Source: DATILL01 sp035476575
GTDB taxonomy: Bacteria; Actinomycetota; Actinomycetes; Mycobacteriales; JACQDL01
Direction: 5' to 3'
Length of the DNA: 64,000 bases
NCBI GenBank assembly: GCA_035476575.1
Contig: DATILL010000065.1
Coordinates: 68,989-132,988 of the forward strand
The notes below the pieces were generated by a model, which was given only the letters and a program-made list of their open reading frames with translations, searched no databases and had not been told where the DNA came from. The position numbers were made by a program, and so were the translations under genes. Shown piece by piece: positions 29,505 through 37,753 of this stretch; within the stretch, counting starts at the first letter, position 1; each line of letters begins with the position of its first letter.

Positions 29505-31244
29505 TCAGCGCCGGAACAGACCGCTGAAGTCTGCCACCGCGGCGTCCCGCGTGCCCAGCGGCGCCAGCCCGAACCGGTGCTCGATGGTCGCCAGGACCGA
29601 CGTGGTGTCGTGAGCGATGTCATCGACGGTGAACGGCCGCGCCAACCGCGGCGAGATCACCAGGCCCGGCACCCGGGTGCCGGGGCCCCACCGGTCGCTG
29701 ATCCCCGGCACGTGCGACGGCGGCGGGACGTGGTCCCATGACCCGCCGAACTCGTCGTAGGTCACCACGATCATCGTGTCGGCGGCGTCCGGGCCTTCCT
29801 CGATGGCCTTGATCAGGTCCACCAGGTGGTCGCTGCCCAGGTGCTCGCTGGCGTAGCCGGGGTGCTCGTTCTCCAGCCCGATCGGCTTGACGATGCTCAC
29901 CGGCCTGAGCTCGCCAGCCCGCGCGGCTGTGATGAGCTCGGCCTCGTCGCGCAGGTGGGCGGCGCGGGCCGCGGTGCCCGGTGCGTAGTTGGCGTAGTAG
30001 TTGAACGCCTGGTGGTGGTACTGGAACGTCGCGTTGGGGCAGTTCGGCCACACCGCGCCGGTCGCCGTCCGCGGGTCGCTGCAGGCGCCCGGCGTGCTGC
30101 CGTTCGTCCAGCCGGGCCCGCCCACGTCGCCGTCGGCGTTGGACCAGCCGCCGGAGTACCATGCCCAGTCCACGCCGGCGGCGGACAGCCGGTCACCGAT
30201 GGTGGGGGTGGTCAGCGGCGGGAGCCTGCGGGCTGCCGAGGTACCGGGCGCGTACGGCTGGTAGGGCGGCTGGATGGTGTTGACCGCGTAGTCGCCGCAG
30301 GTCGTGCGCGGCGGCGGGGTTGGCCCGTTGGCCGGTACGGCGCAGGACCCGTCTGGGTTGGCCGCCTGGGTCAGCGCCGCGTCCTTGGTGCCGGGCGTGG
30401 CCGGGTGCAGCGGGGTGCCGGCCGGGAGGCCGTCCGGTCCGACCACCGAGTGCAGGTCGTTCGGCCCGCCGTCGTGGACGGCGTTGGCGAAGACCGGCGG
30501 CTGCGCGGAGATCAGCCACTGGTGGTTCAGGAACGACCCACCGAACGTCCCCTGGAAGAGGTAGTCCGACACGGCGTAGTGGGGTGCGCCGGGTGAGTGC
30601 AGGTACCGGTAGATCGGCAGCGCGCGGGTGTCGTAGTACCCCATGGCCAGGCCGGCGGCGTCGCTGCCGGCGACGTAGCGGTCCATCCGGCCGCCGTGGA
30701 TCTGGTACTGCTCGTTGTAGTAGCGGTGCACCATGTCACGGGTGCAGCCGCCCGGCTGGCCCTGGCCCTTGGCCATGCCGTTGGGGGCGAACACGCCGGG
30801 CGCCGGGCAGGTGGTGTCGGTGGGCGCGATGTGGTCGTCGATCCGGAACGGCACGTTTCGGAACGCCGACGACACCGGCTGGCCGGCGTTGGTGCCGGTG
30901 CACGTCACGGCCAGCGGCGGCGCGGTCAGGTTGACGTCGTTCTGCGGCAGGCAGGAGAGCGTGCTGCCGTCCGGCGCACGCTGCGTGTGCCGGGGGGTGT
31001 TGTCCGGGCCCGGCTCGTTGGCCAGCCCGTCGGTGGACTCCCACAGCCCGAACAGGTTGTCGTAGCTGTGGTTCTCCTCGTAGATCATCACGATGTGGTT
31101 GATGCCGGCGAGGCCAGCCGCGTGCCCGCCGGCTGTCTCGCGCGGGCTGGCTGCCGCACGGTGGTCACCTCCGGCGACCACCGTGGCGATCCCGAGCGCG
31201 GCGGCGGCAGCACCGGCCACCCGACGACGCAGCTGCACGTCCAC
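29505..31244 (-). CDS. secreted phospholipase C / acid phosphatase-like phosphoesterase
   Basis: A 579-residue exported phosphoesterase of the bacterial PLC family in the alkaline-phosphatase superfamily. An N-terminal signal (RRRVAGAAAAALGIATVVAGG) precedes the catalytic start MIYEENHSYDNLFG, where Glu-Asn coordinate metal. FLNHQWLISAQPP follows, and the C-terminal motif TYDEFGGSWDHVPPP supplies the Asp/His metal ligands. GTG at 31244 is preceded by GGGAGG; upstream in-frame codons lack conservation. It lies antisense between rsmB and the broken rpe, so its insertion may have caused the loss of rpe. Confidence 0.88.
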   Translation of the reverse strand: MDVQLRRRVAGAAAAALGIATVVAGGDHRAAASPRETAGGHAAGLAGINHIVMIYEENHSYDNLFGLWESTDGLANEPGPDNTPRHTQRAPDGSTLSCLPQNDVNLTAPPLAVTCTGTNAGQPVSSAFRNVPFRIDDHIAPTDTTCPAPGVFAPNGMAKGQGQPGGCTRDMVHRYYNEQYQIHGGRMDRYVAGSDAAGLAMGYYDTRALPIYRYLHSPGAPHYAVSDYLFQGTFGGSFLNHQWLISAQPPVFANAVHDGGPNDLHSVVGPDGLPAGTPLHPATPGTKDAALTQAANPDGSCAVPANGPTPPPRTTCGDYAVNTIQPPYQPYAPGTSAARRLPPLTTPTIGDRLSAAGVDWAWYSGGWSNADGDVGGPGWTNGSTPGACSDPRTATGAVWPNCPNATFQYHHQAFNYYANYAPGTAARAAHLRDEAELITAARAGELRPVSIVKPIGLENEHPGYASEHLGSDHLVDLIKAIEEGPDAADTMIVVTYDEFGGSWDHVPPPSHVPGISDRWGPGTRVPGLVISPRLARPFTVDDIAHDTTSVLATIEHRFGLAPLGTRDAAVADFSGLFRR

Positions 31245-31412
31245 AGATCCTCCCGATCCTTCTGGTGCCGCGGCATGTCTCCGCGTTGTCGCAGCCTGGC
31301 CCCGACGGGGTGCCCTTGGGGAGCCCCCAAAGAACCGAATCGGAGAATTTCCGGTTACAGGCTGGTGAGTTCTCGAGGGCGGATAGTCCGATCGGACTAC
31401 TAGACTGCGCGG

Positions 31413-31735
31413 GTGCAGGCACGCATCGCGCCCGCATCCTGGCCGCCGACTTCGCCTGTCTCGGCGCGCGGGCCGAGGCGGTGGCGAACGCCGACTGGCT
31501 GCATATCGACGTGATAGATCAACGATCCGGACCGGTGGGCGCCGCCATACGCCGAGCAGGGCGCCTGCAATGTCAGCTTCCACGTCGAGGCGGCGGCCGA
31601 CCCGGTGCGGACGGCCAGGGCGATCCGCTCGGGCGATGCGCTGGCCGGCCTGGCGATCAAGCCGAAGACGCCGCTCGACCCCTATCTGGAACGGGTGTCG
31701 ACATGTTCGTCGTCACTTCCATGATCGGGAGTTAG
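31413..31735 (+). pseudogene. rpe: decayed ribulose-phosphate 3-epimerase
   Basis: Family sequence is recognisable in three frames. VQARIAP is separated from ILAADFACLGARAEAVANADWLHIDVID by a one-base deletion. The segment carrying the catalytic and metal residues (about 35 codons) is missing, and homology resumes as DPDRWAPPYAEQGACNVSFHVEAAADPVRTARAIR...LAIKPKTPLDPYLERV, then DMFVV in a third frame before the gene ends without its C-terminal third. No product can be functional. Its place after rsmB is the ancestral one. Confidence 0.88.
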
Positions 31736-31745
31736 ACCGAACGTC

Positions 31746-32156
31746 TTACAGTCCCGCCGAGTCGGAAAGGTCGAGTAGTTCGCGGCGCACTCGCCCGCTG
31801 GGCGTAGTCTCGCGTTCGTTCCACCCGACGACACCGAGCGTATCGCCGGCCTGATACAACCCAATTCCCGCCACCGTATACGGCACGGTATTCTCCGGCA
31901 GCATGTCGAGCGGACACCATCCAATCTTCGCGCATTTGTGCGGCTCGGCGTTGACCGGCTCGCCCTGGCCGGCCGGGTTGCTGACGACGTGGAAGAAGAA
32001 CCCGATACGGGCCTCCTCCGCTGGGTTGCGGTAGTGGACGGTGGACGTGAGCCGGACATCGGCGTAGCCGGTGCCCTCCCGCAGGGCCAGCAGCACTTGG
32101 TCGCCCCGGGTGAGGATGAGCAGGACATCGACAACGCTGGCGTAGGGCTCCAGCAT
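31746..32156 (-). pseudogene. Nudix hydrolase lacking the Nudix box
   Basis: The 136-codon frame is open, but the centre of the fold has been deleted. The N-terminal strand region VDVLLILTRGDQVLLALREGTGYAD joins directly to VRLTSTVHYRNPAEEARIGFFFHV and GEPVNAEPHKCAKIGWCPLDMLPENTVPYT, which normally lie on either side of the GX5EX7REUXEEXGU box. Without those metal-binding Glu residues hydrolysis is not expected. Either an in-frame deleted pseudogene or a catalytically dead remnant protein. Confidence 0.75.
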
Positions 32157-32313
32157 GGCCGCGCAGCCTAGCCGCTGGCTGCCTCCAGTCGCGGACTAAC
32201 CCGCCGGGCTACCCAGGCAACCCGGCGCCCAGGCGCGGCAGCACTGCGCCATAGCGTCAAGGACGGGTCCGGTTTGGGGGTCGGCTGAGGGGTCGAGGAC
32301 GAGCCGGGCACGC

Positions 32314-33058
32314 CAGCCGAGCATCACCCGGCCCGTCGAGCTGGGCGTGTTCGAGGACGGCGAACCAGCCCGGGTGCTGCTGCTGCGCCGGCACACCCTG
32401 ATCGGTGGGGCGACCGAGGCCGGCAAGTCCGGCGTCCTCAACGTCATCCTGGCTGCCCTGACCCGGCTGCCCGGATGTGGTGGTGTGGGGCATCGACCTC
32501 AAAGCAGGGATGGAGCTACGCCCCTGGGCCGGCTGCCTGCAACGGCTGGCCACCACCCCCGACCAAGCCCAGAGCCTCCTCGCCCAAGCCGTGACCGAGC
32601 TCGACCGCCGTGCCGCACTGCTGGCCGAGACCGGCCACCGGCAGTGGACCCCGACCCCGGACACGCCCGCGCTGGTCATCCTCATCGACGAGTACGCCGA
32701 GCTCGGCGAGCCCGCCCGCCAGCACGCCGACTCCCTCGCCCGACGCGGCCGAGCCGTCGCCGTGACCCTGCTGGCCGCGACCCAACGCCCGACACAGGCC
32801 GCGATGGGCCACGGCGCCACCCGCTCCCAGATGGACGCCCGGATCTGCCTACGCGTCCGAGAACGCAGAGACACCGACCTGATCCTCGGCCAAGGCGCGC
32901 ACACCGCAGGCTGGCACGCCGTCCACGCCGCCGTCGAGGCACTGCCACCCCTCACCGACGAACACAACCTGACCCGACACCACCACCCGGGTGCCCGCAT
33001 CCCAACAGGAGCGCGGGCACCCGCACATCACCTCTACACCACCTATCACTGCACCTAA
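32314..33058 (+). pseudogene. FtsK/SpoIIIE-like (TraB/TraSA type) DNA translocase fragment
   Basis: Similar to the single-protein conjugation translocases of actinomycete integrative and conjugative elements such as pSAM2. Frame 1 gives PVELGVFEDGEPARVLLLRRH and Walker A GGATEAGKSG. An extra G near 32473 (GCCCGGATG where GCCCGATG is expected) shifts the frame, after which VVVWGIDLKAGMELRPWAGC, Walker B ALVILIDEYAEL, ATQRPTQAAMG and RVRERRDTDLILGQG follow. The N-terminal membrane part and the C terminus are missing. No integrase, excisionase, Rep or attachment tRNA is visible nearby. Confidence 0.8.
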
Positions 33059-33082
33059 TTCGACACTTAACGCAGGCAACAT

Positions 33083-33164
33083 GAGGTGACCACAGCGCCG
33101 ACAGGTCACCACACGGGCGCTGCGGGCAACGACAGGTGACCACAACGCCGAGAGGTGACCACAG
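33083..33164. repeat. 19-bp-period GGTSACC repeat cluster upstream of ligB
   Basis: Two related units about 49 bases apart: AGGTGACCACAGCGCCGAC followed by AGGTCACC, and AGGTGACCACAACGCCGAG followed by AGGTGACC. Each is preceded by a GGCAAC or GGGCAAC motif. The same core occurs at 24.2 kb. The repeat ends 13 bases before the ligB start and runs into its ribosome binding site. Confidence 0.65.
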
Positions 33165-33176
33165 GGGAGGGCGGAG

Positions 33177-34748
33177 TTGTCGGTGCCCGGGCGGATGATG
33201 CGTCTCGTGCTGCTACACGACGTCGCCGCGACCTCGGAGTCGGTCGCCGCATCGAGCTCCAGGCTGGCCAAGATCGATGCGCTGGCGGCCTGCCTGCGCC
33301 GGCTGGCACCGGGCGAGATCGCTCCCGCGGTGGCTTACCTGGCTGGCGAGCTCCGGCAGCGGCAGATCGGCGTCGGCTGGGCGGCGTTGCGTGACCTGCC
33401 TGGGCCGGCGGCCGAGCCGGGCCTGACGGTCGCCGAGGTGGATGCGGCCTGCGGGGTCATCGGCGCGCTGGCCGGCCCCGGCTCGCAGGCCGAACGGCGG
33501 CGCGGGCTGGCCGAGCTGTTCGGCCGGGCCACCGAGAGGGAGCAGCGGTTCCTGCGCGCCCTGCTAACCGGCGAGCTGCGGCAGGGCGCGCTGGAGGGGG
33601 TGATGGCGGACGCGGTAGCTCGGGCGGCCGACCTGCCGGCTGCCGCGGTCCGCCGGGCGGTGCTGCTACGCGGCGACCTGCACGCGGTGGCCGAAGCGGC
33701 GCTGACCGGAGGCGCGGCCGGGCTGGCGGCGTTCCGGCCGCGGATCGGGCAGCCGCTGCGGCCGATGCTGGCCCAGCCGGCCGACGACGTCGACGCCGCG
33801 CTGGCCCGGGCTGGCGGTGGTGCGGCCGGCGTGGAGCAGAAGCTGGACGGCGTGCGGATCCAGGTGCACCGGTCGGGGGCGGACGCGGCGGTGTTCACCC
33901 GCAGCCTGGACGACATCACCGACCGGGTGCCGGAGGTGGTCGAGGCCACGCTGGCGCTGCCGGCCGGCGCGCTGATCCTGGACGGCGAGGCAATCGCGCT
34001 GCGGGCCGACGGCCGGCCACTGCCGTTCCAGGTGACCGCCGGCCGGGTCGGCAGCCGCGGTGAGACCGACCGGCTGCGCGCGGCGGTGCCGCTGTCTCCG
34101 GTGTTCTTCGACATCCTGCACGCCGACGGTGCCGACCTGCTGGACGAGCCGGGCGAGCTCCGGGTGGCCGCGCTGGCCGGGATCGTGCCGGAGCCGCTGC
34201 GGATCGGCCGGATCGTGGCCAACGGCGTCGAGCCGGCCCGTGCGTTCCTTGCCGAGGCACTGCGGCACGGGCACGAGGGGGTGGTGGTCAAGTCGCTGGC
34301 CACGCCGTACGAGGCAGGTCGGCGAGGCGGCGGCTGGCTCAAGGTCAAGCCGAGGCACACGCTCGATCTCGTGGTGCTGGCCGCCGAGTGGGGGCACGGC
34401 CGGCGCCGCGGCTGGCTGTCCAACCTGCATCTGGGCGCGCGGGACACGGCCGGGCCAGGGTTCGTGATGCTGGGCAAGACGTTCAAGGGGCTGACCGACC
34501 AGATGCTGGCGTGGCAGACCGAGCGGCTGCGTGAGCTGGCCGTGACACCGCTCGACCAATGGGTCGTCCAGGTCCGGCCGGAGCTGGTGGTGGAGATCGC
34601 CTTCGACGGCGTGCAGCGCTCGCCGAGGTACCCGGGCGGGCTGGCCCTGCGGTTCGCCCGGGTGAAGGGCTACCGCACTGACAAGTCAGCCGCCGACGCA
34701 GACACGATTGACATGGTGCGGGCCATCCATGCCGCCGGGCGTGCATGA
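33177..34748 (+). CDS. ligB: ATP-dependent DNA ligase (LigB type)
   Basis: A 523-residue ligase, collinear with mycobacterial LigB, thought to act in repair beside the NAD-dependent LigA. The N-terminal helical domain (LHDVAATSESVAASSSRLAK, GELRQRQIGVGWAAL) is complete. The nucleotidyl transferase domain has the adenylated Lys in EQKLDGVRIQVHR, motif III-like DGEAIALR, VFFDILH, HEGVVVKS and WLKVKP. The OB-fold ends VEIAFDGVQRSPRYPGGLALRFARV. TTG 33177 follows GGGGAGGG; ATG 33195 would also fit, since family homology begins around VLLHDVA. Confidence 0.94.
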   Translation: MSVPGRMMRLVLLHDVAATSESVAASSSRLAKIDALAACLRRLAPGEIAPAVAYLAGELRQRQIGVGWAALRDLPGPAAEPGLTVAEVDAACGVIGALAGPGSQAERRRGLAELFGRATEREQRFLRALLTGELRQGALEGVMADAVARAADLPAAAVRRAVLLRGDLHAVAEAALTGGAAGLAAFRPRIGQPLRPMLAQPADDVDAALARAGGGAAGVEQKLDGVRIQVHRSGADAAVFTRSLDDITDRVPEVVEATLALPAGALILDGEAIALRADGRPLPFQVTAGRVGSRGETDRLRAAVPLSPVFFDILHADGADLLDEPGELRVAALAGIVPEPLRIGRIVANGVEPARAFLAEALRHGHEGVVVKSLATPYEAGRRGGGWLKVKPRHTLDLVVLAAEWGHGRRRGWLSNLHLGARDTAGPGFVMLGKTFKGLTDQMLAWQTERLRELAVTPLDQWVVQVRPELVVEIAFDGVQRSPRYPGGLALRFARVKGYRTDKSAADADTIDMVRAIHAAGRA

Positions 34749-34760
34749 CCGGCACGCAGC

Positions 34761-35618
34761 TCAGCCGTAGCGGGCGGTCATCACGCTGTCGCCGGAGTAC
34801 GCCGGGTTGCCGTCGTCTTTCTCGTAGCTGATCTCGACCGTGGTGTAGCCGGAGACCAGCGAGTCGCTCAGCACATACTGGTTGGACGTGCTCGGCGTCA
34901 GCACTCCGACCGGCAGCAGCTTGGGCGTGCCGGCCCCGCCATTGATCAGCCACACCTCGTAAAAGCGGCCGCGCGGTGCCGCATTCAGGTTGTGTGCGTC
35001 GATGGTCATCGTCGAGCCGCGCATGGTCACGGTGCCGGTCGCGGTCCACGTGCCGACCGGCCGCATCGCGACCTCGCGGGCCGACCCGTCCGGGCCCGGC
35101 CGGTGGATCAGCGTGGCCGCTCCGATCCCGCCGACCAACAACACCGCGGCGGCCGCGGCCGACCACCAGCCACGCCGGCTCGGCTGCCGTGCGCCGGCCA
35201 GGCGCCGGTCGCGTGTCGGCGCCCGCGCGGTGGCCGCCCCTGTGGCCGGCGCGTTGCCCGGGGCGCTCTCGGAGGCGCCCTCGGCCCATCCGTCGAGCTC
35301 GCTCCGCTGGACAGGCACGCCCCATTGGTTGGCGTCCTCGGACCGGGTGAGCAGGCTGCCGGCCTCCGTACCGACCCCGCCGCCGGTGATCTCAGCGAGG
35401 AGTCGTGAAGGGTCCGGCAAGACCACCTCAGACTGGGTGATGACCTCCGGCGCGAACCGGGCAGCCGAGCGCACCGACGCGGACGCGACCGCGACCACGA
35501 CCAGATCCTGCCGGCAGTCGTCGCAGCTCCGCAGGTGCGCGGCGAGCTGCGCCGTGGCCGACCGGTCCAGCTCGCCAGCGAGCAGTCCCGGCAGGTCGTC
35601 GAAGACATGGTCGGTCAG
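34761..35618 (-). CDS. RskA-type anti-sigma factor, apparent CTG start
   Basis: A 285-residue single-pass anti-sigma protein. Near the N terminus, QLAAHLRSCDDCRQDL is a zinc-binding anti-sigma (HxxxCxxC) motif. A variable linker leads to the membrane segment WWSAAAAAVLLVGGIGAATLI, and the outer part has the RskA domain (TMTIDAHNLNAAPRGRFYEVWLINGG). The ZAS motif lies upstream of every ATG/GTG/TTG in this frame. The only suitable start is CTG at 35618 within the sigma stop (CTGA), giving LTDHVFDDLPGLLAG. A GTG at 35498 would drop the sigma-binding motif. Cotranscribed with the sigma gene. Confidence 0.85.
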   Translation of the reverse strand: MTDHVFDDLPGLLAGELDRSATAQLAAHLRSCDDCRQDLVVVAVASASVRSAARFAPEVITQSEVVLPDPSRLLAEITGGGVGTEAGSLLTRSEDANQWGVPVQRSELDGWAEGASESAPGNAPATGAATARAPTRDRRLAGARQPSRRGWWSAAAAAVLLVGGIGAATLIHRPGPDGSAREVAMRPVGTWTATGTVTMRGSTMTIDAHNLNAAPRGRFYEVWLINGGAGTPKLLPVGVLTPSTSNQYVLSDSLVSGYTTVEISYEKDDGNPAYSGDSVMTARYG

Positions 35619-36157
35619 GGCACGCCCCCTTTCTCCTCGAGCAGGCCAGCGAGCCGTTGCATGCCGCGCGACATCCTGGTCTTCACCGTACCAATCGGGA
35701 TGCCGAGCTTCCGGGCGATCTCGGCTTGAGTGTGCCGTTCGAAGTACGCGAGGACCAGCACCTCCCGCTGCGGCGGCGGCAGCATGGCCAGCGCCCGGCG
35801 TACGTCGATCGCCCAGGCATAGCGTTCGGCGATCTCCCGACCGTCATCGCCGGTCAGCTCCCGCATCTCGTCCAGGGCTACGACGCCCTGCGGTCGCGCG
35901 CGCAGGTGGTCGATGGCCCGCTTGCGAGCGATGCCGAGGACCCACCCGTGCAGGCTCCTGCCGGGGTCGAAACGGTCCTGATGCCGCCAGACCTCGATGA
36001 AGACCCGCTGCAGCACGTCCTCGGCCTCGCTCGGTGAGACGTAGCGGCGCAGGTAGGACAGCACCAGCGGCCCGAGCTGCCGGTAGCAGTCCTCCAGGGC
36101 GGACAGCTCGCCGTGGGCGAGTCGCACGCCGATCGCATGCAGCACCGATGAGTCCAC
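35615..36157 (-). CDS. ECF RNA polymerase sigma factor (SigK/RskA-partner type)
   Basis: A 180-residue group IV sigma factor. Region 2 spans about residues 20-90 (LSYLRRYVSPSEAEDVLQRVFIEVWRHQDRFD, then SLHGWVLGIARKRAIDHLRAR), and region 4 about 115-170 (LPPPQREVLVLAYFERHTQAEIARKLGIPIGTVKTRMSRGM). No region 3, as expected. Activity should be held by the overlapping membrane anti-sigma factor until an extracytoplasmic signal triggers its cleavage. Target promoters cannot be named from the window. Confidence 0.94.
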   Translation of the reverse strand: MDSSVLHAIGVRLAHGELSALEDCYRQLGPLVLSYLRRYVSPSEAEDVLQRVFIEVWRHQDRFDPGRSLHGWVLGIARKRAIDHLRARPQGVVALDEMRELTGDDGREIAERYAWAIDVRRALAMLPPPQREVLVLAYFERHTQAEIARKLGIPIGTVKTRMSRGMQRLAGLLEEKGGVP

Positions 36158-36231
36158 GACTCCCTATCGTGGCCGTTGCGCGGCCTGTGGGCCACCCGTG
36201 GCCGGGCGGTCGGCGGCTGGGCCGCCTGCGA

Positions 36232-36663
36232 TCAGGATGTGGACAGCTCCCGGTCCGCGGCCAGCCCGATGCCGAGCAGGACCAGCGCGCTGCCAAAGTG
36301 CAGGACGTTGTCGAACCCGTTCAGCGCCAGGATGTTCGCCGAGTTGTCCAGGATAAACAGACCGATGACGCCAACGAACAGGTAGATGGCGCCCACCAGG
36401 GTGTTGACGGCGCGGGAGAGCCCCAGGCCGGCGTACGCGGCCCCGGCGAGCAGCACGCCGACCAAGATGTGCACCAGGTTGTGGAGCGGGTTGATCTCAA
36501 ACAGCCCGAGCAGCTTGTTGCCGTGGTGGGCGGCAAAGTCGGTGCCACCGGTGACGGTGAACCCGACTAGGCCCACGAGCAGGTAGACCACGCCAAGAAC
36601 CATGCCGACGAGGGTGTTGACGGACCGCGTTGCGGCGCCGCCCTTTGCGGTGCGGGTAGTCAT
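36232..36663 (-). CDS. DUF4383 four-helix membrane protein
   Basis: A 143-residue integral membrane protein with four hydrophobic segments: LVGMVLGVVYLLVGLVGFTV, LVHILVGVLLAGAAYAGLG, LVGAIYLFVGVIGLFIL and LHFGSALVLLGIGLAAD. The signature between the first two (NKLLGLFEINPLHNLVHILVG) is typical of DUF4383. Function unknown. It may belong to the regulon of the sigma factor upstream, but a gap of 74 bases separates them. Confidence 0.85.
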   Translation of the reverse strand: MTTRTAKGGAATRSVNTLVGMVLGVVYLLVGLVGFTVTGGTDFAAHHGNKLLGLFEINPLHNLVHILVGVLLAGAAYAGLGLSRAVNTLVGAIYLFVGVIGLFILDNSANILALNGFDNVLHFGSALVLLGIGLAADRELSTS

Positions 36664-36859
36664 CTGGGCCTCCGCGGAGTTGGTTTCGCTACACCGACGT
36701 ATTCGGTGTCGGGCTGGTGCCTGGTTCCCAGTTCGCCGACTTTTCCGCCGGATCGAAACCCTGGCAGCACCACGCCGTTCCCGAGCGCGGCCGCCGAGCG
36801 TGGCCCCCTCCGAGCATGGCCCCCCGAGCGCGGCATGGTGCTACCAGCTCCGCTCGGCA

Positions 36860-37753
36860 TCACTCGGTACGGCGGAACTCCAGGATGGCGACGCCGAGCA
36901 TCGCCAGGCCGAGCATCGCGACGATCAGCACCTCCAGCGACGCCGGCACCGCCCAGCCGTTCCAGGTGACGCCCCGGCCGAGCGCCTCGTGCACCGCCGG
37001 GCTGACCGCGAGGTGGCCGAACACCGCGTGCCGCATGGGGTCGACGGCGTACGTCATCGGGTTGACCCGGGTCAGCACCGCCAGCCAGGTCGGCAGGTTG
37101 GCCAGCGGGAACAGCGCGCCGGACAGGAACATCATCGGCATCATGGCGATCTGCATCACGCCCATGAACGCCTGGATGCTCTTGATCCGGGCTGCCAGCA
37201 CCACCCCGAACGCGGTCAGCATGAACGCCGCCAGGAACATCTCCCCGGCGAGGGTGAGCAGCAGCATGGGTGAGTAGGGCACCCCGGCCAGCCCGGCCAG
37301 GCCCAGGATGACCAACCCCTGCAGGGTGGCGATCAGCGCCCCGCCGAGCGTCTTGCCGACCACGATCGTGGCCCGGCTGATCGGCGCCACCAGCATCTCG
37401 CGCAGGAAGCCGAACTCACGATCCCAGACGATCGAGGCGGCCGAGAACAGCGCGGTGAACATCGTCGACATGGCCACCACGCCGGGGAAGATGAAGGTGC
37501 GCAGGTTCAGCCCGCCGGAGCCGCGGGCGACCAGCGCGGACAGCCCGGTGCCGAGCACCAGCAGCCACAACAGCGGCTGGACCAGGCTGGTGACCAGCCT
37601 GGTCCGGTCCCACCAGAACCGGATCAGCTCGCGCTGGACCAGGATCTTCACCCCGCGCAGGTCATGCCGCAGGCTGCGCTCCGGGACGCTGACCCGGACC
37701 ACCGTCCCGCTGCTGAGCTCCTCGTTCACAAGCTGGCTGACCATCTCACTCAC
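36860..37753 (-). CDS. ABC-2 type transporter permease (DrrB family)
   Basis: A 297-residue permease with six membrane segments (LVTSLVQPLLWLLVLGTGL, VVAMSTMFTALFSAAS, LGGALIATLQGLVILGLAGLAG, LLLTLAGEMFLAAFMLTAFG, MGVMQIAMMPMMFLSGALFPLA, LEVLIVAMLGLAMLGVAIL). The cytoplasmic coupling helix is DREFGFLREMLVAPISR. DrrAB-type exporters pump hydrophobic drugs or lipids. Its start overlaps the ATPase gene by 4 bases, so the two form one transcript that diverges from a marR gene. Confidence 0.93.
   Translation of the reverse strand: MSEMVSQLVNEELSSGTVVRVSVPERSLRHDLRGVKILVQRELIRFWWDRTRLVTSLVQPLLWLLVLGTGLSALVARGSGGLNLRTFIFPGVVAMSTMFTALFSAASIVWDREFGFLREMLVAPISRATIVVGKTLGGALIATLQGLVILGLAGLAGVPYSPMLLLTLAGEMFLAAFMLTAFGVVLAARIKSIQAFMGVMQIAMMPMMFLSGALFPLANLPTWLAVLTRVNPMTYAVDPMRHAVFGHLAVSPAVHEALGRGVTWNGWAVPASLEVLIVAMLGLAMLGVAILEFRRTE

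Noticed and set aside
29826..30596. 256-codon open frame antisense to the phosphoesterase gene
   Set aside because: Val/Arg/Gly-rich translation without domains; the opposite strand carries a conserved exported enzyme.
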